In this document: piece by piece, positions 1 through 6,901 of the stretch
Position numbering within the stretch: the stretch's first letter is position 1
Layout: the number at the start of each line of letters is the position of its first letter
Assembly (NCBI GenBank): GCA_003141955.1
Contig: PLOC01000081.1
Coordinates: forward strand, 1-34,174
DNA length: 34,174 nucleotides
From: Chloroflexota bacterium
GTDB lineage: Bacteria > Chloroflexota > Limnocylindria > Limnocylindrales > CSP1-4
Direction of reading: 5' to 3'
Position numbers and translations under genes: made by a program
Notes under the pieces: model-generated
Seen by the model: only the letters and a program-made list of their open reading frames with translations
Databases searched by the model: none
Told to the model about the DNA's origin: nothing

Positions 1-188
1 GGAGGCGGCGCCACCAGTGAGGCGCCGCACGATGGGCAGACGACCCACGCCGGATCCTCGACGATCTTGCGGCAGATCTGGCAGCGCTTTGGAGAGAACG
101 GCTCCACCTGTCCGCAGTAGGGACATGCGGCCACGATCTTGTCGATGAACTTGCCGCAGAACGGGCACGGGTGCTTGAAAGTCGGCAT
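1..188 (-). CDS. Zinc-ribbon protein, C-terminus cut by window edge
   Basis: The reading frame starts at ATG 188 and stays open to the left edge, so only the first 62 residues are seen. It begins MPTFKHPCPFCGKFID and has repeated CxxC knuckles (CPFC, CPYC, CQIC, CPSC), enough for two treble-clef or zinc-ribbon units. Proteins with this layout usually bind structural zinc and act as small adaptors, but no specific function can be assigned. The start is supported by a TAGGAG ribosome-binding site about 6 nt upstream. The gene begins 12 nt after the stop of the 559-aa gene on the same strand, so the two are probably co-transcribed. Confidence 0.75.
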   Translation of the reverse strand, partial: MPTFKHPCPFCGKFIDKIVAACPYCGQVEPFSPKRCQICRKIVEDPAWVVCPSCGASLVAPP

Positions 189-200
189 CGTCCGCTCCTA

Positions 201-1880
201 TCAGCCTGGGGTGCCCGAAGGCTTCGTGTTTTTGGCGGCGGTCCTGCCTGGAGCCGTGCTCTCGGCCACGATCGTAGTTCCCGACGCGGCGTCGTCGGGG
301 GCAGCGTCAGGGCCGGCGTCGGGCGCGCTCGCGCCGTCGCCATCGCCGTCGCCACCGCCGTCCCCGCCCGCGGCGGAGATCTGCGCTTCCTGGGCCGCGC
401 GGCCCGGCCACTCGGCTGCCTCGTCCCGCGCCGAACCGTGCCAGCGAATCAGGTCCGCCACGGCCGCAGACCAACTGGCCGGGTCGCGATGGACGATTCG
501 CGCCACGAAACGCTTCCGCGCCCAGGCCAGGCTCGGCAGCACCGCCAGGGCCAGCCGGTAGCGCAGGTACTGCGGCAGCCGCAGCTGATCGGCGGGCAGG
601 GCCATCGGCTCGCGCAGGAAGCGGATGTCGACCAGCGCCTCGCTGATGTCCCGAACCGTCTGCTCGGCCGCGATGCCCAGCTTCTCCGGCGGCTCGCCCT
701 TGTACTCCGCCCGCGGCATGACGCGGAAGAAGTACGTGGCGTGGGCCCCGGCGGTTACCAGCTCCAGCGCGACCAAGTTGCCCGGCATCGCGATCAGGAA
801 CCAGATCTTGTTCGTGTCGCTGCCCGGATCCACCGGCGACATCGCGACCCATCGCGGCGCCTCCGCACCGGCGGTCGCACACAGCGACTCGTAGCTGTCG
901 GCGAAGGTCGGCTCGCCTAGGACCGCGGTCTCGACGATCGGCCAGCCCGTGTCGCCGAACACCTGGGGCCGCGTGGGCCGGCCGTCGACGAGCAGCTCGC
1001 CCGCTTTCTGGCGCACCCCAAACGGCGCGTCTGGGAGGATCTGCTCCACGAATCCCGCGGCGTCGTCGAAGGCGCCGTCACGGAGCTTCTCGAGAGTGTC
1101 GTGGAGCCGCGTCGCGGCCTGCCCGAGCCCCCGCAGCGTGAGCGTGCCGGGCTCTCCGTCCACTACCACTTCGCCGGGCGCGGGCAACGTCACCTTCGCG
1201 ATAGAGGCGCGCCGGTAGTGGACCCACGTGGCCCGCTCGTCCACGGGGCAGACCACGAAGCCCCAGGGATGGATCACGAACTGGCCGACGCCGGTGGTCG
1301 GCGTCGCGGGCCCATCGGGGCCGGGCCCGAGCGGGGCCGTCGTCGGCGTCCACTCGAACTCGAACAGCTCGGCCGGATCGTCGGGCACCTTGACGAGCCC
1401 GTCGGTCAGGCGCTGCTTGAGCCGTCGCTCGCGCAGCTCGCGCACGATCGGCCCGAGCTTGTCGCCGAACCTCTCGAGCATCCAGCGCATCGCGTCGGGG
1501 CCGTCGCCGAGGACTATGAGCGCAGCCGACTGCGAGATTGCGATCAGGCTGAGGTCGCGGTAACCGGCGCGAATCGGCCGCCCACCTCCGACTTCGAGCG
1601 TCAGCCCGGTGCCGTCCAGGCCAAGCTTCGCCCCCTGGAGCGCCGTGTTCGGCCCGGCCGGTCGGGCCTGACCCTCGTACTCGACGACCTCCATCTTGGG
1701 CGCCGGACCGTCATGGACGGCCCCGTCGCGCCCGCCCACGCCCATCGGCCCGCGCGGGTCGCGAGCGTCGCGCTGCTGCTGCGGCAGGCCGAGCATCCCG
1801 GCCAGACCCGCCAGATCGGCGGGACCGCCCGCCTGCCGCGGGTCTCGTGGGTCGCCGCTGCCGAAGTCCCCGTTGTCCAT
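201..1880 (-). CDS. Uncharacterised 559-aa protein with Gly/Asp/Ala-rich tail
   Basis: I do not recognise this protein. From ATG 1880 it opens with a Gly/Asp/Gln/Arg-rich stretch of about 60 residues. A folded-looking region of mixed beta and alpha character follows (for example GLTLEVGGGRPIRAGY, then AMRWMLERFGDKL). It ends with a low-complexity tail rich in Gly, Asp, Ala and Pro around residues 500-559. No membrane segment or signal peptide is evident. The frame is open up to 2069, but ATG 1880 is preferred: TACGAT lies 6 nt before it, as at other leaderless starts here, and the extension would run through arsR and its promoter. A zinc-ribbon gene follows 12 nt downstream, so the pair may work together; that is inference. 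Confidence 0.75.
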   Translation of the reverse strand: MDNGDFGSGDPRDPRQAGGPADLAGLAGMLGLPQQQRDARDPRGPMGVGGRDGAVHDGPAPKMEVVEYEGQARPAGPNTALQGAKLGLDGTGLTLEVGGGRPIRAGYRDLSLIAISQSAALIVLGDGPDAMRWMLERFGDKLGPIVRELRERRLKQRLTDGLVKVPDDPAELFEFEWTPTTAPLGPGPDGPATPTTGVGQFVIHPWGFVVCPVDERATWVHYRRASIAKVTLPAPGEVVVDGEPGTLTLRGLGQAATRLHDTLEKLRDGAFDDAAGFVEQILPDAPFGVRQKAGELLVDGRPTRPQVFGDTGWPIVETAVLGEPTFADSYESLCATAGAEAPRWVAMSPVDPGSDTNKIWFLIAMPGNLVALELVTAGAHATYFFRVMPRAEYKGEPPEKLGIAAEQTVRDISEALVDIRFLREPMALPADQLRLPQYLRYRLALAVLPSLAWARKRFVARIVHRDPASWSAAVADLIRWHGSARDEAAEWPGRAAQEAQISAAGGDGGGDGDGDGASAPDAGPDAAPDDAASGTTIVAESTAPGRTAAKNTKPSGTPG

Positions 1881-1886
1881 GCCGCC

Positions 1887-1892
1887 ATCGTA
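1887..1892 (-). promoter_or_regulatory. -10 hexamer of leaderless promoter (TACGAT)
   Basis: TACGAT on the minus strand ends 6 nt before ATG 1880. This fits the TAnnnT -10 class with transcription starting at or near the start codon. No convincing -35 element was seen. Confidence 0.55.
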
Positions 1893-1960
1893 GCCACAAG
1901 CCGCCAACTCGGCGGGCCACGCCAGCAGGACCGGCCCGCAAGCCGCCTGGCGCACGCTAC

Positions 1961-1989
1961 TTGCGTGATTGCGCAAACTATTGTAGAGT
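1961..1989 (+). promoter_or_regulatory. arsR promoter with overlapping inverted-repeat operator
   Basis: TTGCGT (1961-1966) and TAGAGT (1984-1989) are separated by 17 nt, a good -35/-10 pair. TAGAGT lies 6 nt before the arsR ATG, so the mRNA is probably leaderless. The spacer holds the perfect palindrome TTGCGCAA (1969-1976). A second repeat, TTGCG-N6-CGCAA (1961-1976), covers the -35 element. ArsR-family repressors commonly bind inverted repeats overlapping their own promoter, so autorepression is likely; binding itself is inferred. Confidence 0.6.
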
Positions 1990-1995
1990 CCACAC

Positions 1996-2289
1996 ATGCT
2001 CGAGCTGAGCGATCTGGAGGCAACGCAGCAGCGGTCCGCCGCGGTGGCCAGAGCCCTGGCCGACGCCAAGAGGCTGTGCGTCCTTCAATGTCTCGGCGAG
2101 GGCGAGTTGTCGGTTCGGGATCTGTCCGAACGCGTCGGCTGCCACGTCCCCAACATGAGCCAGCACCTCGCGGTGCTGCGCAACTCGGGTCTGGTCCTGA
2201 CCAGGCGCGACGGCAACGTCATCTACTATCGCCTCGCGGACGCCCGAATCCTCGAGGCCTGCCGGCTGCTTCAATCCATTTCCGGCTGA
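1996..2289 (+). CDS. ArsR-family winged-helix transcriptional regulator
   Basis: This 97-aa protein has the ArsR/SmtB fold order. The recognition helix region reads VPNMSQHLAVLRNSGLV (about 51-67) and is followed by a wing, RRDGNVIYYRL. It lacks the CxCxxC metal motif of classical ArsR in helix 3. Its cysteines are C28 and C32 in the second helix, C49 next to the recognition helix, and C89 in the last helix. A cysteine pair in the second and last helices resembles the layout of redox or persulfide sensors such as BigR/SqrR, although the register is not exact. Thioredoxin lies directly downstream on the same strand, which favours a thiol or redox cue over metal sensing. It probably represses its own leaderless promoter. 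Confidence 0.88.
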   Translation: MLELSDLEATQQRSAAVARALADAKRLCVLQCLGEGELSVRDLSERVGCHVPNMSQHLAVLRNSGLVLTRRDGNVIYYRLADARILEACRLLQSISG

Positions 2290-2341
2290 GTTCCACTTGA
2301 ACTCGGCATCAATCCAGCAGGGAGAAAGGACCATCCGCCAG

Positions 2342-2683
2342 ATGGCCGAGGTTGCACAAGTCACGGACGAGACTTTCGAACAGGTCGTCCTCAACGCCGA
2401 GCGGCCGATCATCGTGGACTTCTGGGCCACCTGGTGCGGCCCCTGCGCGATGGTCGCTCCCGAGCTCGAGCGGATCGCCAGGAAGTACGAGGGCGTCATC
2501 GACGTCGTGAAAATGGACGTCGACGCCAACCCGGCCGTCTCCCAGGCGCTCCAGATCATGAACCTGCCGACGGTCGCATTCTTCCGCCCGGGCCAGCAGC
2601 CGATGGCCGTCGTCGGGGCCCGGTCCGCGGAACAGTTCGAGGCAAGCTTCGGGCTTTCGCAGTACGCTACGACCAAGAGTTAA
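2342..2683 (+). CDS. trxA: Thioredoxin
   Basis: A 113-aa single-domain thioredoxin that reduces protein disulfides in the cytoplasm. The active site WCGPC is at residues 31-35 and the cis-proline motif NLPTV near residue 76; both are canonical. Strand/helix order and length match the family. The frame is open from 2297, but ATG 2342 starts at the usual position and has a purine-rich GGGAGAAAGGA stretch 11-20 nt upstream. It lies 52 nt after arsR with no separate promoter seen, so both are probably on one mRNA and under ArsR control. Two hairpins follow the stop. The symbol rests on the fold only; paralogues elsewhere cannot be excluded. Confidence 0.93.
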   Translation: MAEVAQVTDETFEQVVLNAERPIIVDFWATWCGPCAMVAPELERIARKYEGVIDVVKMDVDANPAVSQALQIMNLPTVAFFRPGQQPMAVVGARSAEQFEASFGLSQYATTKS

Positions 2684-2714
2684 GGGCGAAGACGCCCGGC
2701 CACAATTCGAATAT

Positions 2715-2789
2715 CCCAAAACGGGGCCTCCCCCTCGGCCCCGTCTAGCGACCCCGGCCTACCCCCTCAGGCCGGGGTCGTGTTTTGGG
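2715..2789. terminator. Double-hairpin bidirectional terminator
   Basis: Hairpin 1 pairs ACGGGGCC (2721-2728) with GGCCCCGT (2737-2744). Hairpin 2 pairs ACCCCGGCCT (2751-2760) with AGGCCGGGGT (2769-2778) and is followed by a short T-rich stretch. Flanking CCCAAAAC (2715-2722) and GTTTTGGG (2782-2789) are also complementary and could close the whole structure. It lies between the convergent thioredoxin gene and the minus-strand gene ending at 2833. Confidence 0.75.
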
Positions 2790-2832
2790 CGGAAGCACGA
2801 TTCCCGGCCGAGACCGGCGGATCGGGTTGACC

Positions 2833-3207
2833 TCAGTTCGGTCGCGGCGGGGCCGGCCGATCGTCGGGCGACTCGCCGGCCAGGCGCCAGGCGCTCTCGA
2901 ACCAGGCCAGCGCCCGGTCCAGGGCGAAGCCGTCCACTACCCGTGGCTGGAGAGCGATCCAGCCCGCTCCGCGAGAGGCACGGACCGTGTCGGCCGTTCC
3001 AAGCGCCGCCTCGGCAACTTCGGCTCGGAGGCGGAAGCTGACGATGGTTCTCTGGCGGGCGGCGAAGACGGTGGCTCCGCGAACGTACTCGACCAGGGTC
3101 CCGGACTCGTGGCGATGGATATCGCCCAGTTCGTCCGCCAGCCGGTCGATCGCCTCGTTCAGGCTCGGCGCTTCTGTGCGCCCGTTGACGGTTCGGTGGT
3201 CGGTCAT
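2833..3207 (-). CDS. Small uncharacterised protein (124 aa)
   Basis: I do not recognise a family. The protein is cytoplasmic in character, with an acidic amphipathic start (NEAIDRLADELGDIHR), a central beta-like part (TLVEYVRGATVFAARQRTIVSF) and a C-terminal helix (ALDRALAWFESAWRLA) before a Pro/Asp/Arg-rich tail. The start at ATG 3207 has a strong AGGAGGTG ribosome-binding site 8 nt upstream. It lies 34 nt downstream of the DinB-like gene on the same strand and is probably its operon partner. Its stop faces the double terminator downstream of thioredoxin. Confidence 0.72.
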   Translation of the reverse strand: MTDHRTVNGRTEAPSLNEAIDRLADELGDIHRHESGTLVEYVRGATVFAARQRTIVSFRLRAEVAEAALGTADTVRASRGAGWIALQPRVVDGFALDRALAWFESAWRLAGESPDDRPAPPRPN

Positions 3208-3241
3208 CCGGTGGTCACCTCCTGGCCGATGCCGCAGGCGA

Positions 3242-3730
3242 TCAGCGCCCCGCTGCGGCGAGCACGGCTCGGAGATCCGCCATGTGTTCGTCGTAGTGTT
3301 CCGTGGTGTTTCCGAGCAGCGACTTCAGGTGGGCCGAATCCTTGAGCCAGCGGGCCTCGGGCACCACCGTCAGGTAGCCGCGCAGCTCGCCCGGCAGGGT
3401 CGAGAAACGATGCCTGACCTCGGCCATCGACAGGGCCGCCCATTCGGCCTGCAGACGGGCGTTGATGGCGTCGCCCTGCGCATCCCAGTCGCGACCGATT
3501 TCCGTCAGCCGGTCGAAGGCCGGACTCTTCGGCCCGACCGCCAGCTCCTGGGCGATGGCTCGCCAGACCTCGACCCAGCCGCCCAGGTGGCCCATCAGAT
3601 CTCTTCCGCTCCAGCTGTGGGCGCCCTCGACGGGCTTCTCCAGCTGTTCGTCGGTTAGGTCGAGGAGAGCCTCGTAGGGTCGCCAGGCTTCGCGCTCTTC
3701 GTCGAGGAAGGACAGACCGTCGGCATACAT
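3242..3730 (-). CDS. DinB/ClbS-like four-helix-bundle protein
   Basis: The 162-aa sequence matches the DinB superfamily of four-helix metal-binding bundles. It has the early motif WSGRDLMGHLGGWVEVW (H48) and a late HYDEH (H145, H149), giving the usual three metal-ligand histidines. Family members are thiol-dependent transferases (bacillithiol or mycothiol type) or DfsB/ClbS-like proteins; the substrate here is unknown. The start at ATG 3730 has TACCAT 6 nt upstream, fitting a leaderless mRNA. The unknown 124-aa gene follows 34 nt later on the same strand. Confidence 0.78.
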   Translation of the reverse strand: MYADGLSFLDEEREAWRPYEALLDLTDEQLEKPVEGAHSWSGRDLMGHLGGWVEVWRAIAQELAVGPKSPAFDRLTEIGRDWDAQGDAINARLQAEWAALSMAEVRHRFSTLPGELRGYLTVVPEARWLKDSAHLKSLLGNTTEHYDEHMADLRAVLAAAGR

Positions 3731-3736
3731 GCGGCG

Positions 3737-3742
3737 ATGGTA
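3737..3742 (-). promoter_or_regulatory. -10 hexamer of leaderless promoter (TACCAT)
   Basis: TACCAT on the minus strand ends 6 nt before the ATG at 3730 of the DinB-like gene. The -35 region is not recognisable. Confidence 0.55.
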
Positions 3743-4014
3743 GCGCCCGGTGCGCCTGCGCGCCGGACTTACTGCCTGTCGTAGGCAAGCCCGGACGGGT
3801 CATTGTGCCGGGCCGATCCGGCGCTACGGTGGGGATGGCCGCCGATCATCACAGCACGAAGAGGCCAGGGGCGTCGGACACGGGCCGGGGCTACCGCAAC
3901 CGCCACCTTGAGACGACCGGGGCGTCGTACAGGAGGTCGCAAGCCCCGTCCACGACCCGAGCAACCACGGAGAGCCGGCCAGCATGGCCCTTCGATCGGC
4001 GGCCGCCCACCCTG

Positions 4015-4770
4015 TCAGCGGCGTGGGAACGCCGTGTCCAGCCGGCGGCGCCGAAGGGTTCCGGAGCGTTCCAGGTAGCGCAGGACGACGCGCGCCGCCA
4101 TCACCAGCCCCGCATCGCGGTCGATGGTGCGCACGATCCAGTCGACGTAGGTCGGCTCCAGCTCGGCTACGTCGGCCAGGGTCAAACCCTCGAACTTGCC
4201 GAACTTGAGGCGCGTGTCCAGCGCATCGGCGAGGGCGGGCAGCTCCCCTTCCAGGTCCGGCCCAGGTCGCCGGTGCGTGGGCCCGCTGGGCGTGGATGCG
4301 CGCGGCGGCTCCCGATCCTCCGCCGAGCGGGGACGCGGCGGAAGCCCCGGCAGCGGGCTCCGGTCGAGCGGATGCAGGGTCGAGTTGCGGGGGCGCAGGA
4401 GCGCGCTCGTGTCGATCCGGGCGGTGACGGGCCGGCCCGTACGAGGCTGCGGAACGCGGCCGGAGCGATGGTCCGACCCCGCTGGGGCGCCGCCGGCAGC
4501 GGTCGCTCCGGCCCACTCCCAGGCCTGGCCGGCGCGGGCCGCTCGAGCCGCCGCTTGCCGATGCCGCTGCCTCCGCTCCGGGTCGCTGAGCTCCTGATAT
4601 GCCGCGTTGATCTCCGCCATGCGGCGGTTCGCGTGGCGCTCGACGCCCTCATCGCCGCTCGCCACGTCGGGGTGATGCTGGCGGGCGAGACGTCGCCAGG
4701 CCGCCTTGATGGCGTCCGTGGTGGCGTCGAGCGGGATCTCCAGGACCGTGAAGGGGTTGCGGGGCGGCAT
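4015..4770 (-). CDS. J-domain protein with C-terminal DUF3820-like domain
   Basis: Residues 5-70 form a J-domain, with the HPD tripeptide at 33-35 that stimulates Hsp70 ATPase, so the protein probably recruits DnaK. Residues 71-175 are a Pro/Arg/Ala-rich linker without the glycine/phenylalanine or zinc regions of true DnaJ. Residues 187-235 contain LKFGKFEGLTLADVAEL followed by YVDWIVRT. This resembles the FGKYKG...YLLW motif of the DUF3820 domain, often found next to exonuclease domains. Combining the two suggests chaperone recruitment to a nucleic-acid-linked client, which is inference. The start at ATG 4770 has TAGACT 6 nt upstream. Confidence 0.82.
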   Translation of the reverse strand: MPPRNPFTVLEIPLDATTDAIKAAWRRLARQHHPDVASGDEGVERHANRRMAEINAAYQELSDPERRQRHRQAAARAARAGQAWEWAGATAAGGAPAGSDHRSGRVPQPRTGRPVTARIDTSALLRPRNSTLHPLDRSPLPGLPPRPRSAEDREPPRASTPSGPTHRRPGPDLEGELPALADALDTRLKFGKFEGLTLADVAELEPTYVDWIVRTIDRDAGLVMAARVVLRYLERSGTLRRRRLDTAFPRR

Positions 4771-4776
4771 CCCACC

Positions 4777-4782
4777 AGTCTA
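4777..4782 (-). promoter_or_regulatory. -10 hexamer of leaderless promoter (TAGACT)
   Basis: TAGACT on the minus strand ends 6 nt before the J-domain gene ATG at 4770. Confidence 0.58.
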
Positions 4783-4885
4783 CCGGGCCCGGGCGGAAGC
4801 CCTGTGGGGCCCTTTTCGGCCCCGGCCGTGCCGGCGGGATGGTGGCCCGCTTGACAGCGGCGCCGCCGTGCCGTCCCCTACGCTC

Positions 4886-6013
4886 ATGCCATCTCTTCCG
4901 TTCCGACCCAGGCGCCTGGCACTGGCCGCGGGCGTCACGGGCGCCGTCGCCTTCGGCCTTGCCTATCGGTTCGCCCTGCGGTACCGCGAGAGAGTGGGCC
5001 TGCCCCATCGAAGCCCGGTCGAGGGCACTCCGGCCGACTTCGGGCTGGCGTTCGAGTCGGCCGAGATTCCATCCGGAGACTCACGGCTGGCCGGCTGGTT
5101 CGTGCCGGCCGAAGGTTCGGACAGCCCCGATCGCACGGCCCGGCCTCGACCCGCTGTCGCGATCGTGCACGGCTGGGAGTCGAACCGCGGCCGATCGATG
5201 GCCCACATCCGCTACCTGCACGCCGCCGGTTTTCACTGCCTGGTCATCGACGTGCGAGGACACGGCGACAACGCGCCGGAGAAGCTGCCTATCGAGGTCC
5301 CCGAATTCGCCGAGGACGCGGCGGCGGCGGCACGCTGGCTCGCCGCCCGACCGGAGGTGTCGGCCGTCGGCCTTATGGGGCATTCTATGGGCGGCGCCGG
5401 CGTAATCGTGGCAGCCGCCTCCGAACCCGCGGTTCGGGCAGTGGTGGCGCTGTCGGCCCCCGCCGACCTGGTTCGGATGACCCGCAAGATATTCGCCATG
5501 GCCCACATGAGGATCCCCGCGCCGATCGCCAGTCCCCTCGCCTACCTGACGGCCGCGGTGCTGCTGGTCCCACGTCGCCATTCCATCGACGATGCGAACG
5601 CGTGCCTCGCGGCAGCCCGATATCGGGGGCCGCTGCTGCTGATGCACGGCGAGGACGACCAGGGCGTGCCGGTGGCGCACCTCGGGCTGATCGCCGACGC
5701 GGCTCGCGGCGCCCGCACCAACCCCGGTTCCGCCGCGGTCGAGACACTGATCGTGCCCGGCTACGGTCATCGCTGGCTGTACGAGGACGCCGACGTGCGG
5801 CGCAGAACGGCGTCGTTTTTCGCCAGGGAGCTGGGCGGCCCGGTGGACCCCAAGAAGGCCGCCGAGCTCGCCGCGGCCTGCATCGTCGAGCGCCCCGAGA
5901 ATCCCGTTTACGGCTTTGGCGCGCAGAGCACCGCCCAGAAGGAGGAGGCGGAGACGCGCGAGAAGACCCGCCGAGAGACCCGCGACAGGGGCGAGCGTCC
6001 GCCCCTCCACTGA
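4886..6013 (+). CDS. Alpha/beta hydrolase with N-terminal hydrophobic anchor
   Basis: A 375-aa hydrolase of the alpha/beta fold. The nucleophile elbow GHSMGG places the serine at 167; HGEDDQGVP near 254-262 supplies the acid and GYGHRW (H295) the base. An oxyanion-type HGWESN is at 95-100. A basic start followed by a hydrophobic stretch (about 11-32) suggests a membrane anchor or uncleaved signal. A charged Lys/Glu/Arg-rich tail follows residue 350. The substrate is unknown, with an esterase or acyl-hydrolase being most likely. ATG 4886 is chosen. GTG 4868 is an in-frame alternative. TTGACA (4851) and TACGCT (4879) are present but oddly spaced at 22 nt. The nitroreductase follows 32 nt downstream. 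Confidence 0.88.
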   Translation: MPSLPFRPRRLALAAGVTGAVAFGLAYRFALRYRERVGLPHRSPVEGTPADFGLAFESAEIPSGDSRLAGWFVPAEGSDSPDRTARPRPAVAIVHGWESNRGRSMAHIRYLHAAGFHCLVIDVRGHGDNAPEKLPIEVPEFAEDAAAAARWLAARPEVSAVGLMGHSMGGAGVIVAAASEPAVRAVVALSAPADLVRMTRKIFAMAHMRIPAPIASPLAYLTAAVLLVPRRHSIDDANACLAAARYRGPLLLMHGEDDQGVPVAHLGLIADAARGARTNPGSAAVETLIVPGYGHRWLYEDADVRRRTASFFARELGGPVDPKKAAELAAACIVERPENPVYGFGAQSTAQKEEAETREKTRRETRDRGERPPLH

Positions 6014-6045
6014 CCCGACCTCCGCCCCACCCCCAGGAGAAACCC

Positions 6046-6567
6046 ATGGACACCTGGCAAGCGATCGACACCACACGAGCGATCCGCAAGTTCGCCGATC
6101 GCCCGCTGGAACCCGAGCACCTGGACCGCATCCTCAACGCGGGGCGCCGCTCGGGCAGCTCCAAGAACCAGCAGAACTGGGACTTCGTGGTCTGCACCGA
6201 TCGAGCCCACCTGGCCGAGCTGGCCGGGGTCGGCCCGTACGCCCAGCACCTGGCCGGCGCCGCGGCCGCGATCGCGCTGGTCACGCCCGACCCGGCCACC
6301 GCCGATGCTCCCCTGTCGGTCATGTGGGACCTGGGCCGCGCAGCCCAAAACATGACCCTGGCCGCGTGGGAGCTCGGGATCGGCAGCGTGCCCGCGACGG
6401 TGTACGAGCAAGCGCTCGTCCGCCAGCTCCTCGGCCTGCCTGCCGGCCGCCACTGCGAGTTCCTGCTCTCGTTCGGCTACCCGGCCGATCCAGCCGCGCT
6501 CACATGGGCGAAACGCGCCGGTGGCCGCAAGCCCTTCGACGCGATCGTCCACTACGAGCGCTGGTAG
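6046..6567 (+). CDS. Nitroreductase-family flavoprotein
   Basis: A 173-aa FMN-dependent nitroreductase-fold protein. The FMN-binding arginine motif TTRAIRKFADRPLE opens it, SGSSKNQQNWDFVV follows, and the C-terminus has a GYP turn (LLSFGYPADPAAL) typical of the family. These enzymes use NAD(P)H to reduce nitro compounds, quinones or flavins; some act as dehydrogenases on small ligands. The substrate cannot be read from the sequence. It is shorter than classic nitroreductases (about 200 aa), as in the compact subfamily. The start at ATG 6046 has AGGAGA 5 nt upstream. It is the second gene after the alpha/beta hydrolase and probably co-transcribed with it. Confidence 0.88.
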   Translation: MDTWQAIDTTRAIRKFADRPLEPEHLDRILNAGRRSGSSKNQQNWDFVVCTDRAHLAELAGVGPYAQHLAGAAAAIALVTPDPATADAPLSVMWDLGRAAQNMTLAAWELGIGSVPATVYEQALVRQLLGLPAGRHCEFLLSFGYPADPAALTWAKRAGGRKPFDAIVHYERW

Positions 6568-6901
6568 AGGTCGGCCTCTCCGAAGCGCATCAGCAGGACC
6601 CAGACCAGCGACGGCACGATCAATCCGCGGCCCTGCGCTTCCCAACGACCACGTTGCGAGGCCGACACGGTCGATTCTTGCCCTGCATCGCCCGGGGCGA
6701 TGCTAAGTGGGCGGCATCGGACGAGGGCAACCCACGGCCGCGCGGCATTCGCCTCGAGCCAGGGGATCCGAGCGTGGATTTGCCCTCCACGTATCGGCCC
6801 TCCGCGGCCGAACGGCCATCGCGCCCCATGGATGTCGCTCTGCATTGCCCAGGGTGATATTGGGCAGAAACAGGCGGACCCGAGGTCGTGGGTGTCGGGG
6901 C
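6568..6901. other. Intergenic region with a repeated hairpin-like element
   Basis: No gene is supported here. A perfect hairpin, GCATCGCC-CGG-GGCGATGC, lies at 6685-6703. A related copy (TGCATTGCCCAGGGTGAT) lies near 6842-6859; the two share about 18 bases with only transitions between them. The second copy can form its own TGCCCA/TGGGCA stem. The region separates a plus-strand unit from the end of the convergent ABC exporter operon, so one hairpin may end transcription, though no T-run follows. Confidence 0.5.

Noticed and set aside
1881-2069. N-terminal extension of the 559-aa minus-strand gene
   Set aside because: It would overlap arsR and its promoter, reads as Arg/Ser/Ala-rich shadow sequence, and ATG 1880 has a well-placed leaderless-type hexamer.
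3805-4854. Long plus-strand frame opposite the J-domain gene, with TACGGT 4 nt before an ATG near 3832
   Set aside because: It is Arg/Pro-rich shadow sequence of the minus-strand gene; the hexamer spacing is 4 nt, not 6-7.
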